From Bacteroidota bacterium (GTDB lineage Bacteria; Bacteroidota; Bacteroidia; B-17B0; Aurantibacillaceae): a stretch of DNA of 46,043 bases. The position numbers and the translations under genes are program-made. The stretch is from NCBI GenBank assembly GCA_023251755.1, contig JAHEYF010000033.1, forward strand, positions 1 through 46,043. Direction: 5' to 3'. The notes below the pieces were generated by a model. That model was not told where the DNA came from. It worked only from the letters and a program-made list of their open reading frames with translations, and made no database searches. This document shows positions 8,728 to 17,513 of the stretch, in pieces; position 1 is the stretch's first letter, and every line of letters begins with the position of its first letter.

Positions 8728-10263
8728 TCAGATCAACTCATTTTCAACTCTCATTTCCTTCAGTACAGCTGCAAAACTTTTCTTGTATAATTTACTTTCC
8801 ACCCAGGCTGGTAAATGAAAGTAATCCAGTAGTTTTTTCTCCGGGGGGGGTTCAAGTAAACGTACAAGGTTCAAATAAAATAAATTAAACTCCTTTGTTT
8901 CCTCTTTTGGGTCGCTGATATTGATTAGTTTATGAAAAAAAACAAGCAAGGATTTTTCGATGCGGTTTTTGCCGCTTGTTTTTTTCAGAAAAACAGAGAA
9001 CGACTGGAGCTGGTACTCCAGCAACTGGTAATTTTTAAGTTCGTAGTTGATTACCATGTTCAGAATACGGGTATACCAGTCAAAGTCCTTTCGCAACGGA
9101 ATAATTTTGTAATTTAAAACTTTGTTGCAATAGACCAATGCCTTTTTATACTCCCCGGCTATAATAAAATAATTGGTCAGGTTAAAGTAGGCGTATACTT
9201 CGTGCAGACGGTCTGTTTTAGCTCCCATGGTTTTATAAAAGAGTTCTATTTCATGGCTTAATTCATCCCCTTTTTCAAAATCACCGGTTTCACTATATAA
9301 ATCAACCAATTGCAGCAGCATATTCTCTTTAATTCTCCACTCCAGCTCCGGCCACGCTTCACATAAATCACGCAGTTTTTTAACAATATCAAAGGATTCC
9401 CGGTACTTTTTTAAATGTTTGGATTGTAGCAATAAAAAAAGGTAATGGCTGATGTATTGTAATTTATGATTTTCCACCTGGTACGGGTACTTCCCGTAAA
9501 GATCAATTATTTCTTTTAAGCTGGCGTAACAGACTTCGTTGTTCCCTACACTTGATTCGTACAGGGCTTTTGTATTCAGATAGGCCAGAGAAGTCCTGAA
9601 ATCAGTTCCGCTGTATTTTTGATTTATCAGTTTAGTGTCAACTATCTTTTCAATGGCTTTTCGTTTTTGAACCATTGTACTATTGCCGACCACTCTTTTC
9701 AGCATAAGAATTTTTTTTCCATTGGCCGTATAATCCAGTAAAAGTTTATTTTTACCCAGTATTGTATGCTGCTCTTCGTGAAGGGAGTTTATTGTTTTGA
9801 AAAGATTTTTAGCGCTCAGGTGAGTGTTCATGGCAATTTCCCAGCGGATGATTTCAAATTCGTAATTGTGCTGTTCATGCTTTTTAGCCAGTTCCTTTGC
9901 CCTTCTTACCGCTTTGAGACATTGCTCCTGCAGGCCTTTATTAAATAATATTTCTATGCTGTTCAGCATTTTTCTTAATTTAATTTCAATAGAATGCTCC
10001 GCGTAATAAGCGTCGAGGCTTTTTAAAATCAGCGCGTACAGGTATTGCCGGATACGTGGAAGGTGCTTGCTTATTTTTTGTTTTTTATCCGGGTACTCAG
10101 CCTCCGGGCTTTGTTGCTGATCAAGCTGGTCAAACAACTCAATGTACTTATTCCCCGATGCCATTACATGGTTGGAGGCGTATAATTTAAAATAACGTTT
10201 CTCGGAACCGCTCAGCGATTTGATAAGGTCGTACAGGTGTTTCGATTCTTTTCTTCCACTCAT
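8728..10263 (-). CDS. Unknown helical (TPR-like) protein, paralogue of 15877-17400
   Basis: 511 residues with no signal peptide and no membrane segment, rich in Lys, Leu and Tyr and mostly helical in appearance. The first 45 residues (MSGRKESKHLYDLIKSLSGS then EKRYFKLYASNHVMASGNK) are nearly identical to the paralogue at 15877, and the C-terminal half keeps patterns such as LVINYELKNYQLLEYQLQSF. Repeated short helix pairs (YKKALVYCNKVLNY, AYFNLTNYF) suggest degenerate TPR or a related alpha-solenoid. I recognise the N-terminal LxxLIKSLSxSEKRYFKLxA pattern as a recurrent but unnamed Bacteroidota family. It may be a cytoplasmic scaffold or regulator. Its upstream 30-bp element is shared with the SpoIIE gene. 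Confidence 0.75.
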   Translation of the reverse strand: MSGRKESKHLYDLIKSLSGSEKRYFKLYASNHVMASGNKYIELFDQLDQQQSPEAEYPDKKQKISKHLPRIRQYLYALILKSLDAYYAEHSIEIKLRKMLNSIEILFNKGLQEQCLKAVRRAKELAKKHEQHNYEFEIIRWEIAMNTHLSAKNLFKTINSLHEEQHTILGKNKLLLDYTANGKKILMLKRVVGNSTMVQKRKAIEKIVDTKLINQKYSGTDFRTSLAYLNTKALYESSVGNNEVCYASLKEIIDLYGKYPYQVENHKLQYISHYLFLLLQSKHLKKYRESFDIVKKLRDLCEAWPELEWRIKENMLLQLVDLYSETGDFEKGDELSHEIELFYKTMGAKTDRLHEVYAYFNLTNYFIIAGEYKKALVYCNKVLNYKIIPLRKDFDWYTRILNMVINYELKNYQLLEYQLQSFSVFLKKTSGKNRIEKSLLVFFHKLINISDPKEETKEFNLFYLNLVRLLEPPPEKKLLDYFHLPAWVESKLYKKSFAAVLKEMRVENELI

Positions 10264-10342
10264 GATTAAAAGCCTGGTTCTGAAAAGTTATTTTCGTTTA
10301 TCTAAACGGTTTATCCCGTCAACAATAGTGACCTGGTAATTT

Positions 10343-10372
10343 AATTTACAAAAAATTGTTGAATAATTCAAA
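10343..10372 (-). promoter_or_regulatory. Promoter-like 30-bp element, second copy
   Basis: It differs from 8638-8667 at 3 of 30 positions, keeping the -33-like TTTG and a TAAATTAA -7 24 bases on. It lies about 80 bases before the start at 10263. A related arrangement (TTTGAGAATTC, then TATATTCA 23 bases on) precedes the paralogue at 17400. Confidence 0.55.
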
Positions 10373-10439
10373 ACAGGCAGGAAAGGACGACCGGAAAGTT
10401 AAGACGTGCTTTAAAAAAAATGGTCTTGAAATAAAATAA

Positions 10440-10641
10440 AAAGAACTGCTTCGAGAAATGCATCACCACACATTTTACGCGAAGAATATTTTGTTCCATC
10501 ACCCCACCACGGACAAGGGAATATTCTTTACAACTGTCGCAGTTCTTTACTTAGCCAACAATTTTCCACCCTCAATTTCATTTTACAGAAGACCGGAAGT
10601 CAACTCTAAAATAAGCTCTATATTATGAACCGTTGGCTTAA
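10440..10641. other. Intergenic stretch with several small inverted repeats
   Basis: No coding region is seen in 10264-10999. AAAGAACTGC at 10440 pairs with GCAGTTCTTT at 10539, enclosing a GAATATT/AATATTC pair (10483-10526). TTAGCCAAC at 10551 pairs with GTTGGCTTAA at 10632. These could be structured untranslated RNA or decayed repeats. Confidence 0.4.
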
Positions 10642-10710
10642 GGTCAATGGCAGCCAGAGCTACCTTATCATTTATACTATACTGTTTACTGTATTCGATT
10701 TGTTTGAAAA

Positions 10711-10984
10711 ACGAACAGAGAAAAGCCGGTTATAAATCACAACTGTTCGAAACAATAAAAAATACCTAATACAGGTCACTCCTATGGAGTTTAATTCTTT
10801 TAGAATCGGCTTTTTCTACCAACAGTACGCTCCTAACGGAGCGGTAAAAGGCTTTGTCAAGCCCCGGAGGGGCGAACTGTTGGTAGAAAAAAATGAATTA
10901 GTACCTTTCAAGCTCCATAGGAGCGGCCTGTTAAAAGGCTTCGAACAGTTGTGGTTATAAATCCGGGGCTTTATCTCTGTACGG
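10711..10984. repeat. 274-bp nested inverted-repeat element with GCTCC/GGAGC hairpins
   Basis: Outer arms of about 40 bp (10711-10751 and 10940-10984) are complementary, including AACTGTTCGAA / TTCGAACAGTT and a TTATAA block. An inner 15-bp perfect pair is TTTTCTACCAACAGT at 10812 with its complement at 10877. Four short hairpins sit inside: CTCCTATGGAG (10780), GCTCCTAACGGAGC (10829), GCCCCGGAGGGGC (10861) and GCTCCATAGGAGC (10912). No ORF or transposase is present. From memory, similar ACCAACAG/GCTCC elements are dispersed in other Bacteroidota genomes. It lies just downstream of the thioredoxin-like T9SS gene. Confidence 0.8.
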
Positions 10985-10999
10985 GCATTCAACAAAATT

Positions 11000-12673
11000 T
11001 TAATTGATGGAAATTTTCCTTGAAGTAGAATAACTTCCTGATTTTATTTCAGCAACATACATCCCGGCAGGTAAATGAGCCGTTTCAAATTTCACCTGTT
11101 GTACCCCAACTGCCATGTTTTGAATAAAAGTTGAACCAACTATTTCTCCCAGGGCATTGTATATGTTAATGCTTGTTGGCAACAATTCGTTAACACTAAA
11201 GCTGACTACAACAAAATCTTTTGCAGGATTCGGGTATACATTCAGGGTATTGTCAATAATTGTATTTTGTATGCCGGTTGTTGTTTTTATATTAATGTTA
11301 TCTACATATAGTTTATTCCCGTAGCCGTTGGTAGCTTTAAATTTAACAAACACTTTGTTTTGAGTGTTGTATGTTCCAAGACCAATGCTTTCTTTTCTCC
11401 ATTGACTGGCTGTTGGGGAAAATGCCGCTGTTGTAAGGCCTGTGGTTCCGAGTGCGGTTGATTGTTTATTGTATACACTTGTCCAGGTTGTACCACAATC
11501 GGTAGACACCAGCACTTCTAATTTTTCGAAATAGGTCGCGTCGTATGGTGCATAAGCTAAATCGAACTCCAGTACAGGTGAAGGAGACGCTGTTAAATCT
11601 ACGGGGGCCATTGTCATTTCATCTGTTGCACCGGTAGTAGCATAGTCATAAGCATTATAGAACATAGAGTTGGTTGATGTTCCAAAACCACCAACCGTTG
11701 TATTTTTTGCCCAGGTAATATCTCCATCAGGATTACTTAAGGCCCATCCCACGGATGGAAAAGTAGCTGAAGTAAAACCTTCTGTTACAGGAGCAAGTGC
11801 GGCAGTTCCTGTATGCGCTACAAAGTTGTATGTTTTGGTATCGTTGTTCGCATTCTGATCCGTGCTTCCATTGGGGTTAGAGGTTGTGGTTGACAGGGTG
11901 TGTGCTCCTGCTGTAGCTACTGCTATTGAAGGCAAAGTAACAGTTGTGCTTGCATTGCTTACCAGCGAACCGGACCAGTTGTAGGTCTGTGCCGTTCCGT
12001 TGTCTACTTTATAGGTAATTACACAGGACGTTAAAGTGGACTGACCATTGTCTTTTAAACTGATCACAGGAGTTAGGGTGTTGGTGCAGGTTAAATTGGT
12101 CTGACAGGCCGCTATAGTTGCATCTAAATTAAAAGCCGATGGGCAGACTGCATTCATTTTTGCCACTATCTGTGCTTCTGTCGGTTGTGTTAATACATTC
12201 ACTTTTTTATCGTTGCAAATCAAATAGACCGTTGGAAAAAAAGAGATGTGGTAATTTGTATTAAATGTACTACAGGCCGGGTTCACCGGGTTAAAAATAG
12301 GATAAGGCGTTCCGCTCACCCAGTTGCCTTGTGTACTGCCCTGTCCGTTCAATTGCGCAACGGTGGTAGCCGCATCCCCTTCTACAAAAAACACGGTTGC
12401 CCTTCCTGCATCAACAGTTCCTGTAGGGCCGTAATGGGCGTAAAAATTTTCGAGGGCATGTGTATTGTGGTAATTCCAGCAAGGGCCGCACCAGGTGGCC
12501 GATACATCAATAACTACCGCTTTGCCCTGACCAAGTACCGTGTAGAGGTCCCAGGAGGTTCCGTTTAAATCGGTCATTGTAAAATTAGGGGCTATACTTC
12601 CATCGGGAAGCTGCCCAAAGGCGCAAGCTGAATAGAGGCTGAGACAAGCTAAGATTTTAGTGGTTTTTTTCAT
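11000..12673 (-). CDS. T9SS type A cargo with N-terminal thioredoxin-like domain
   Basis: 557 residues. A signal peptide ends around AFGQ (residue 21). A TlpA/AhpC-type thioredoxin fold follows, with the redox motif WCGPCW at 61-66 and a cis-Pro strand FFPTVYL near residue 150. A middle stretch resembles a CARDB/Ig-type beta domain. A jelly-roll of the MAM or choice-of-anchor type comes next (about 290-465, with DEMTMAPVDL and KLYVDNINI). The last 80 residues form a T9SS type A sorting domain (LNVYPNPAKDF to TSRKISIN). The protein should be exported and anchored or released at the cell surface; a surface thiol-redox role is inference. The promoter module at 12794-12858 lies about 120 bases upstream, giving a leader near 114 nt. 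Confidence 0.9.
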   Translation of the reverse strand: MKKTTKILACLSLYSACAFGQLPDGSIAPNFTMTDLNGTSWDLYTVLGQGKAVVIDVSATWCGPCWNYHNTHALENFYAHYGPTGTVDAGRATVFFVEGDAATTVAQLNGQGSTQGNWVSGTPYPIFNPVNPACSTFNTNYHISFFPTVYLICNDKKVNVLTQPTEAQIVAKMNAVCPSAFNLDATIAACQTNLTCTNTLTPVISLKDNGQSTLTSCVITYKVDNGTAQTYNWSGSLVSNASTTVTLPSIAVATAGAHTLSTTTSNPNGSTDQNANNDTKTYNFVAHTGTAALAPVTEGFTSATFPSVGWALSNPDGDITWAKNTTVGGFGTSTNSMFYNAYDYATTGATDEMTMAPVDLTASPSPVLEFDLAYAPYDATYFEKLEVLVSTDCGTTWTSVYNKQSTALGTTGLTTAAFSPTASQWRKESIGLGTYNTQNKVFVKFKATNGYGNKLYVDNINIKTTTGIQNTIIDNTLNVYPNPAKDFVVVSFSVNELLPTSINIYNALGEIVGSTFIQNMAVGVQQVKFETAHLPAGMYVAEIKSGSYSTSRKISIN

Positions 12674-12793
12674 TGGTTGGGAGGTTGATTTTATTGATAA
12701 ATAGTGGTTAATTATTATTTGTTTGTTTACTTAGTATAAATAGTCTTCGGTTAATTTTACTTTGCTTTTATAAAACGTCACTGACATTTTCTC

Positions 12794-12858
12794 CAATTAT
12801 AGGAAATTATTGAGGTTCAAGTCAATTGAAAATATACTTAATCTAACAATTGAGAATT
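12794..12858 (-). promoter_or_regulatory. Shared T9SS-cargo promoter module, copy A (core)
   Basis: Read on the minus strand: an AATTCTCAATTGTTAGATTA box starts at 12858, TTGACT starts exactly 33 bases later (12825), and TATAATTG 24 bases after that (12801-12794). The sequences between are also largely conserved with copy D. Confidence 0.8.
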
Positions 12859-12951
12859 TTATTTCTGTGTTTGGGCTGCCCCGGGTAAATGCCCATAAAC
12901 TCTCTTAAATAGAGGGGTATATAAACACCTGTATCAAAATAAAAATGAATT

Positions 12952-12978
12952 CTGTTTTTAAAATAACTTTTCTGATTA
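12952..12978 (-). promoter_or_regulatory. Distal box of the shared module, copy A
   Basis: On the minus strand it reads AATCAGAAAAGTTATTTTAA and continues to ACAG, ending 94 bases before the AATTCTC box. It is nearly identical to copy B. The remainder of the 12674-13114 spacer shows nothing else apart from the terminator at 13068-13096. Confidence 0.65.
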
Positions 12979-13067
12979 AAAAAATATATTTTAAAAAGAG
13001 GGAAAATAGTCTGTTCTTCCATCTAATTTGTCTATGCAATTAAAAAAACAACGGGCCTGTAAACAGA

Positions 13068-13096
13068 AAGAACCCTGTGGCCTGCACAGGGTTCTT
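13068..13096 (-). terminator. Rho-independent terminator of the papain-like gene
   Basis: A perfect 12-bp stem, AAGAACCCTGTG paired with CACAGGGTTCTT, encloses a 5-nt loop 19 bases after the stop codon. On the minus strand it is followed by a T-rich stretch. Confidence 0.85.
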
Positions 13097-13114
13097 CGTT
13101 TTAAACTGATTGAA

Positions 13115-15421
13115 TTAATACACAAGCACCTTCAATAATTTTACTGCTTTAGAAGAAGTATTGATTATTTTACAAAAATACACTCCTTTGTCTTTCCCGC
13201 TTAAATCCATCGTAACAGATGTATTTTTTGTACTGGTCTGAAGCACCAACTTACCTGATACATCATATACTTCAATACTATTTTCTTTTTCCAAACCATC
13301 AATGTAAAACACCCCGCTGTTTGGATTGGGGTATACATTTACAAGGGTATTTAAATCCATACCGGCCATACCGGTAGTGGAATGAATAGTTCCGGTAACT
13401 GCTGTGCGCGGGCTTACACAACCTGCAGTCTGAACTTTCCAGTCGTAAAAATAATAATAGTAACTACCCGGCGTAACAGGCCCGTCGGTGTTTTCAATGG
13501 ACACTAAATTGCTCAGCGTGTAAGGGAAGCTAACACCCACATTGTTCCTGAATAAATCAACTTTAGCGCTTGCAGCTCCTAATTTTATAGCATAATTTAC
13601 ATCGGCAGGCAAAGTAAAATTAAGTGGTACTATATTCATTCCTGCTACTGCATTAACAGTTGTTGAGGCTACAGAAACTCCGTTACTGTTCAACACTTCT
13701 ATCACTCTTACACCGGGGGTATTGGCATATATTACTACCGATTTCAGTATCATATCATTCAGTACATCAAAATACAATCGCCTGTCGGTATTGGCTGTAT
13801 AATAACCCCCTCCGGCACTGTTGTTGGCAAGCCCGGCACTTTGCAAAGGACCTGTTGTTTCTTTGGCAACATAAAAGGTGCTTGTAGTAGTCAGGTTGGG
13901 CGCATAAGTTGAACCGGTATTTACCAGGTTCCCGCCTGTAGCCTGATCATACCAGTCTAATGAACCCGCACCGGGGCCTGATGCAGATAAATTAACAACA
14001 CCGGGACCTACATGACTTCCGCCTGTTGTTGTTGGTGCATTTAAAATGGTAACAGTTATATACCCATTCTTTACTTCTGCATCACTACCAAAACCGTTTT
14101 GGGTTGTAAGGCTAACGTTATAGGTTCCTGCAGCGGCGTATGTGTGTGAAGGATTTTGCTGAGTAGAAGTTTGTCCATCACCAAAATTCCAGCTCCACGA
14201 AGTAGGTGTGCCCAATGTATTATCAGTAAACTGAACAACTCCGTTGCAACTTGTAGTTGTATTGGCCGAAAAATTGGTAACAGGGGTCGCGCTATGAGGG
14301 ATAGCTCCTTTGTAATCGATGTAGGTTGCTTTGTAGCCTACATTGGATAAACCGTAGCCAATACGCATATAGCCCCCGTTTTCTCCCCAGGTTGTTCCCC
14401 ATGAATTTCTTAATATCCAGCAATTGCTGGCATCATCCCAACCCACCAGTACAATGGCATGGTTCACCTGACTACCATCACTTTGCGTTACAACACCACC
14501 TGTGTAAGAAGAAAAATGAGATCCTGCATCAATGGCAGCCCATACCGGGCCGTAATCGTAGATGGCTTGTTTTATCTGGTCTACAGTAGGGTTGACAGCA
14601 ATCTGATGAAAGTCTGCTATTTTTTCGTGATAGGAGTAAGTTGGATCGCAGGTACCATTTTGCCCGGTATAAGGTTCATCGGTTTCATAAACAGCTCCGT
14701 ATACTTTAAACATATTATCGGGGCACCATCCACCACCACAACCGCTCTGTGCGTGATCACAATTCACCAACCACTGCTCCGATAAATCCCTGCTAACATT
14801 GTCAAATATTTTAATTACAGTTTCAAAAGAGCCACAGGCTGCAAACGACCAGCAGCTTCCGCAGCTTCCCTGATTTTTACAAGGCGTGCATTTACCCTGG
14901 GCCAGCCAGCTGAAACTTGCAGGTACTGTATGGGTTGCAGCCGGTCCCGTTTTTTCTGTAGAAGCGGATTGAACTGCTTCAACTACAGGGGCTGTGTATG
15001 TTCCGGTATAAGTTCCCTGGCTTATGATTTTTAATTTGTAATAATCAGTGGCCTTCGAATCCTCTTCCCAGCTGCGTTTACAAATCAATTCCATGTCTGT
15101 AGAACCGGTTGTGATACCGGTAAAGTGGAAAACCTGTGTACCTGCAGTGCCTACAGGTTGATCGGGGGTATCGCTTTCAAATTCCCAATCCCCTACTTGC
15201 TTTAAAATTGTTTTAGAATTGCTGTTTTTTAATTGCCATACATAACCCGTTGATGGAACTGCGGGCAGGCGAAGTTCCAATACTTGGTTAATGGGCAGGG
15301 CGATTAGTTGTTGGGTATTGCCTTTAGTGACCTGAATAAAATTCTGCCCCTGCGCACACCAGCCTAAACTGAGGAAAAGTGCGACGAGCAGTAGTTGTTT
15401 AATGTTGAGTAGTTGTTTCAT
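13115..15421 (-). CDS. Papain-like (C1) protease with in-cis chagasin-like inhibitor domain, PKD, T9SS type A
   Basis: 768 residues. A signal peptide ends near AQGQ (26). Residues 28-135 match chagasin (I42) cysteine-protease inhibitors: PSTGYVW at 56-62, GTAGTQVFHF at 91-100, and KRSWE at 115-119 in place of the RPW loop. A papain fold follows (about 167-372): Gln184, catalytic Cys190 in GSCGSCW, His321 in VNHAIVLVGW, Asn339 in RNSWG. A PKD domain lies at about 383-460 (WNFGDGQTSTQQNPSHTY), then an Ig-like domain, a beta domain, and a type A sorting domain (VNVYPNPNSGVFYIDG). The order suggests a secreted protease held inactive by its own inhibitor until processed. The terminator lies at 13068 and the promoter module about 215 bases upstream of the start. 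Confidence 0.92.
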   Translation of the reverse strand: MKQLLNIKQLLLVALFLSLGWCAQGQNFIQVTKGNTQQLIALPINQVLELRLPAVPSTGYVWQLKNSNSKTILKQVGDWEFESDTPDQPVGTAGTQVFHFTGITTGSTDMELICKRSWEEDSKATDYYKLKIISQGTYTGTYTAPVVEAVQSASTEKTGPAATHTVPASFSWLAQGKCTPCKNQGSCGSCWSFAACGSFETVIKIFDNVSRDLSEQWLVNCDHAQSGCGGGWCPDNMFKVYGAVYETDEPYTGQNGTCDPTYSYHEKIADFHQIAVNPTVDQIKQAIYDYGPVWAAIDAGSHFSSYTGGVVTQSDGSQVNHAIVLVGWDDASNCWILRNSWGTTWGENGGYMRIGYGLSNVGYKATYIDYKGAIPHSATPVTNFSANTTTSCNGVVQFTDNTLGTPTSWSWNFGDGQTSTQQNPSHTYAAAGTYNVSLTTQNGFGSDAEVKNGYITVTILNAPTTTGGSHVGPGVVNLSASGPGAGSLDWYDQATGGNLVNTGSTYAPNLTTTSTFYVAKETTGPLQSAGLANNSAGGGYYTANTDRRLYFDVLNDMILKSVVIYANTPGVRVIEVLNSNGVSVASTTVNAVAGMNIVPLNFTLPADVNYAIKLGAASAKVDLFRNNVGVSFPYTLSNLVSIENTDGPVTPGSYYYYFYDWKVQTAGCVSPRTAVTGTIHSTTGMAGMDLNTLVNVYPNPNSGVFYIDGLEKENSIEVYDVSGKLVLQTSTKNTSVTMDLSGKDKGVYFCKIINTSSKAVKLLKVLVY

Positions 15422-15634
15422 GGTTGTTGGGGGTTTTAATTTTGATCCTGTTAAATGTGGAGGCTTTACTTACTGTGGGTTTATTCACAGGATACAAGTC
15501 ATGGTGAGCATCCCGGTGAAGGGAAGCTTAGTTGGTTTTTCATATTAGTTTGTTTTAGGGTTGAAGGGATAATAAGTGAGCAGCTTTTGCAATTTTTATT
15601 TTTTACATTTATGCAATAACGATGACACTTGCTC

Positions 15635-15699
15635 CAAGTATAGCGAATCAGAAGGGCGAAAGTCAATTGAAAATTTGGCTAATCTAACAATTGAGAATT
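15635..15699 (-). promoter_or_regulatory. Shared T9SS-cargo promoter module, copy B (core)
   Basis: On the minus strand: an AATTCTCAATTGTTAGATTA box from 15699, TTGACT from 15666 (33 bases later), TATACTTG at 15642-15635 (24 bases later). This implies a leader of about 207 nt. Confidence 0.8.
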
Positions 15700-15793
15700 G
15701 AATGAAAGTCCGGGTTCTTTTTCAATGCAGGCCTTGCCGGACTCCCTCAAACAGGTGTGTGCAGCGCCATCCAGGTCAAAATAAAAATGAGCC

Positions 15794-15820
15794 CTGCTTT
15801 TAAAATAACTTTTCTGATTA
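15794..15820 (-). promoter_or_regulatory. Distal box of the shared module, copy B
   Basis: On the minus strand it reads AATCAGAAAAGTTATTTTAA then AAGCAG, ending 95 bases before the AATTCTC box. The 15422-15876 spacer contains this module and no recognisable gene; the stretch between the two boxes is unlike that of copy A. Confidence 0.65.
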
Positions 15821-15876
15821 AAAAAAAGAGGGAGCAAAAGGGGCAATGGGGAGGGTAAAGGACAATATAAAACTCA

Positions 15877-17400
15877 TTAATACCAATTCATCTCTTTCGC
15901 TATGACAGTAAGAGTTGTTTTCCTTATTTTACTTTCAGCCCAGGCCATTAAATTAAAATAACCAATAATTATTTTCTCCTTTGGATTTTCGATAATGCGC
16001 CCGAGATCCTGTTTGTATAATTTAAACGCGGCTATTTCCTCTTTCGTGTCGTTGATATTAATTAGTTTATGAAAGAAGGCTATCAATGCTTTTTCGACAC
16101 GGTTTTTATTGTTTATTTTTTTCAGGAAAACCGAAAACGACTGAAGGTTGTATTCTATTAACTGGTAATTTTTGAGCTCGTAATTAATAACTAAATTCAG
16201 TACCCTGGTATAAGAACCAATGTCTTTTCTTATTTCAAGTTCTTTGTAGTTCAATACTTTGTTGCAATAATACAGAGCCCTTTTATAGTCGGTGGCAACA
16301 AAAAAATAAACACACAAATTATAATAGGCCAGTACTTCCAGGTTGCGGTCTACTTTATTTTCATGTTTTTTATAAAAAGCATCTATTTCAAGTGCCAGGG
16401 CCGGTCCTTTTTCAAATTCTTCCATCGCAATAGACGTATTAATAAGTGTTTGAAAAAAACCCTCATTTGTATCCTTTTCTGTTTCAGGCCATCTTTTATT
16501 AAAGCCCCTTATTTTTTCTATAATCAGCGCGCACTCCTTGTACTTTCTCAAAGATTTACAATCCCCCAACAGGTTAATGTGTGTATTGATGTACAATCTT
16601 TTTTGATTTTCAATGTGCTGGGGATACTTTTCATACAGTTCGATCATTTGTTTCCGGTGCAAATAACTACCCGCATGATCGCCACTGGTACTGGCATAAA
16701 TTGCATTTGAACTAAGGTAAGCATAAGAAACCCGAAAGCCGCTGCCTTTGCATTTGGCGGAAATAAGCTGAACATCCACCATCTTATTCAGGGCTTTTAT
16801 TTTTTGTGCCGGAAGACTATTTCCAACAATTTTTTGCAAAGCGAGAACTGTTCCGGAAACCACTAAATAATCAAAGGTCTGCCGGAGTCTTTCCAGTACC
16901 AGGTCCTGCTCCTTGTAAAGCGCCACTCTTACTTTAAAAACGTTCCCTATATTTAAACGGTTTTTCAAATTTATTTCCCAGGTGTTGATTTCATATATAT
17001 ATGTATCAAGCTCGTATAGTGCAGCCAGCTCTTTTGCTTTTTTTATAATTTTCAGGCATTGTTCATTCAGGCCTTTGGCAAATAATATTTCGATGCTGTT
17101 CAGCATCTTCCTTATTTTAATTGCAATGGAATTTTCTGCGTAATAGGCATCCAGGCTTTTTAAAATCAATGCATAAAGGTATTGCCGGATGCGTGGGAGG
17201 TGCCTGCTTATTTTTTGTTGTTGGCCTTTCACATCCTCTTCCGGGCTTTGCTGACGGTCAATCTGGTCAAACAATTCAATGCTTTTATTACCGGAAGCCA
17301 TTACATGGTTGGAAGCGTACAATTTAAAATAACGCTTCTCTGAACCACTCAGTGATTTAATAAGATCGTACAACTGTTTCGATTCCTTTCTTCCGCTCAT
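15877..17400 (-). CDS. Unknown helical (TPR-like) protein, paralogue of 8728-10263
   Basis: 507 residues with no signal peptide or membrane segment. The N-terminus (MSGRKESKQLYDLIKSLSGS) and the following 60 residues are almost identical to the gene at 8728; the middle diverges strongly, then similarity returns (VLNLVINYELKNYQLIEYNL, FSVFLKKI). A very conserved N-terminal region with a diverging solenoid suggests a common partner at the N-terminus and different ligands or clients for the solenoid (inference). The pair brackets the two minus-strand T9SS cargo genes, consistent with a duplicated unit of one helical gene plus one cargo gene. It is divergent from the cargo gene at 17727. Function unknown. 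Confidence 0.75.
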   Translation of the reverse strand: MSGRKESKQLYDLIKSLSGSEKRYFKLYASNHVMASGNKSIELFDQIDRQQSPEEDVKGQQQKISRHLPRIRQYLYALILKSLDAYYAENSIAIKIRKMLNSIEILFAKGLNEQCLKIIKKAKELAALYELDTYIYEINTWEINLKNRLNIGNVFKVRVALYKEQDLVLERLRQTFDYLVVSGTVLALQKIVGNSLPAQKIKALNKMVDVQLISAKCKGSGFRVSYAYLSSNAIYASTSGDHAGSYLHRKQMIELYEKYPQHIENQKRLYINTHINLLGDCKSLRKYKECALIIEKIRGFNKRWPETEKDTNEGFFQTLINTSIAMEEFEKGPALALEIDAFYKKHENKVDRNLEVLAYYNLCVYFFVATDYKRALYYCNKVLNYKELEIRKDIGSYTRVLNLVINYELKNYQLIEYNLQSFSVFLKKINNKNRVEKALIAFFHKLININDTKEEIAAFKLYKQDLGRIIENPKEKIIIGYFNLMAWAESKIRKTTLTVIAKEMNWY

Positions 17401-17431
17401 GTTTAAATTCTGAATAGTTATTTTATAAACA
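17401..17431 (+). promoter_or_regulatory. Distal box of the shared module, copy C (weaker)
   Basis: TTCTGAATAGTTATTTTATA followed by AACAC resembles the distal boxes of copies A, B and D and sits 83 bases before the AATTCTC box. It also forms the leader of the divergent gene starting at 17400, and a similar stretch (TTCTGAAAAGTTATTTTCG at 10276) adjoins the start of the paralogue at 10263. Confidence 0.4.
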
Positions 17432-17513
17432 CATCAATTGAAGTCATTTGGCGTAAATATAATATATATAGATTATCTCCGCACAATTTAACTGAATATA
17501 AAAAATACAGTTG

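Noticed and set aside
10440-10641. Integron attC-like site from the AAC/GTT-ended inverted pair
   Set aside because: The core sites do not follow the RYYYAAC / GTTRRRY rule and no integrase is present.
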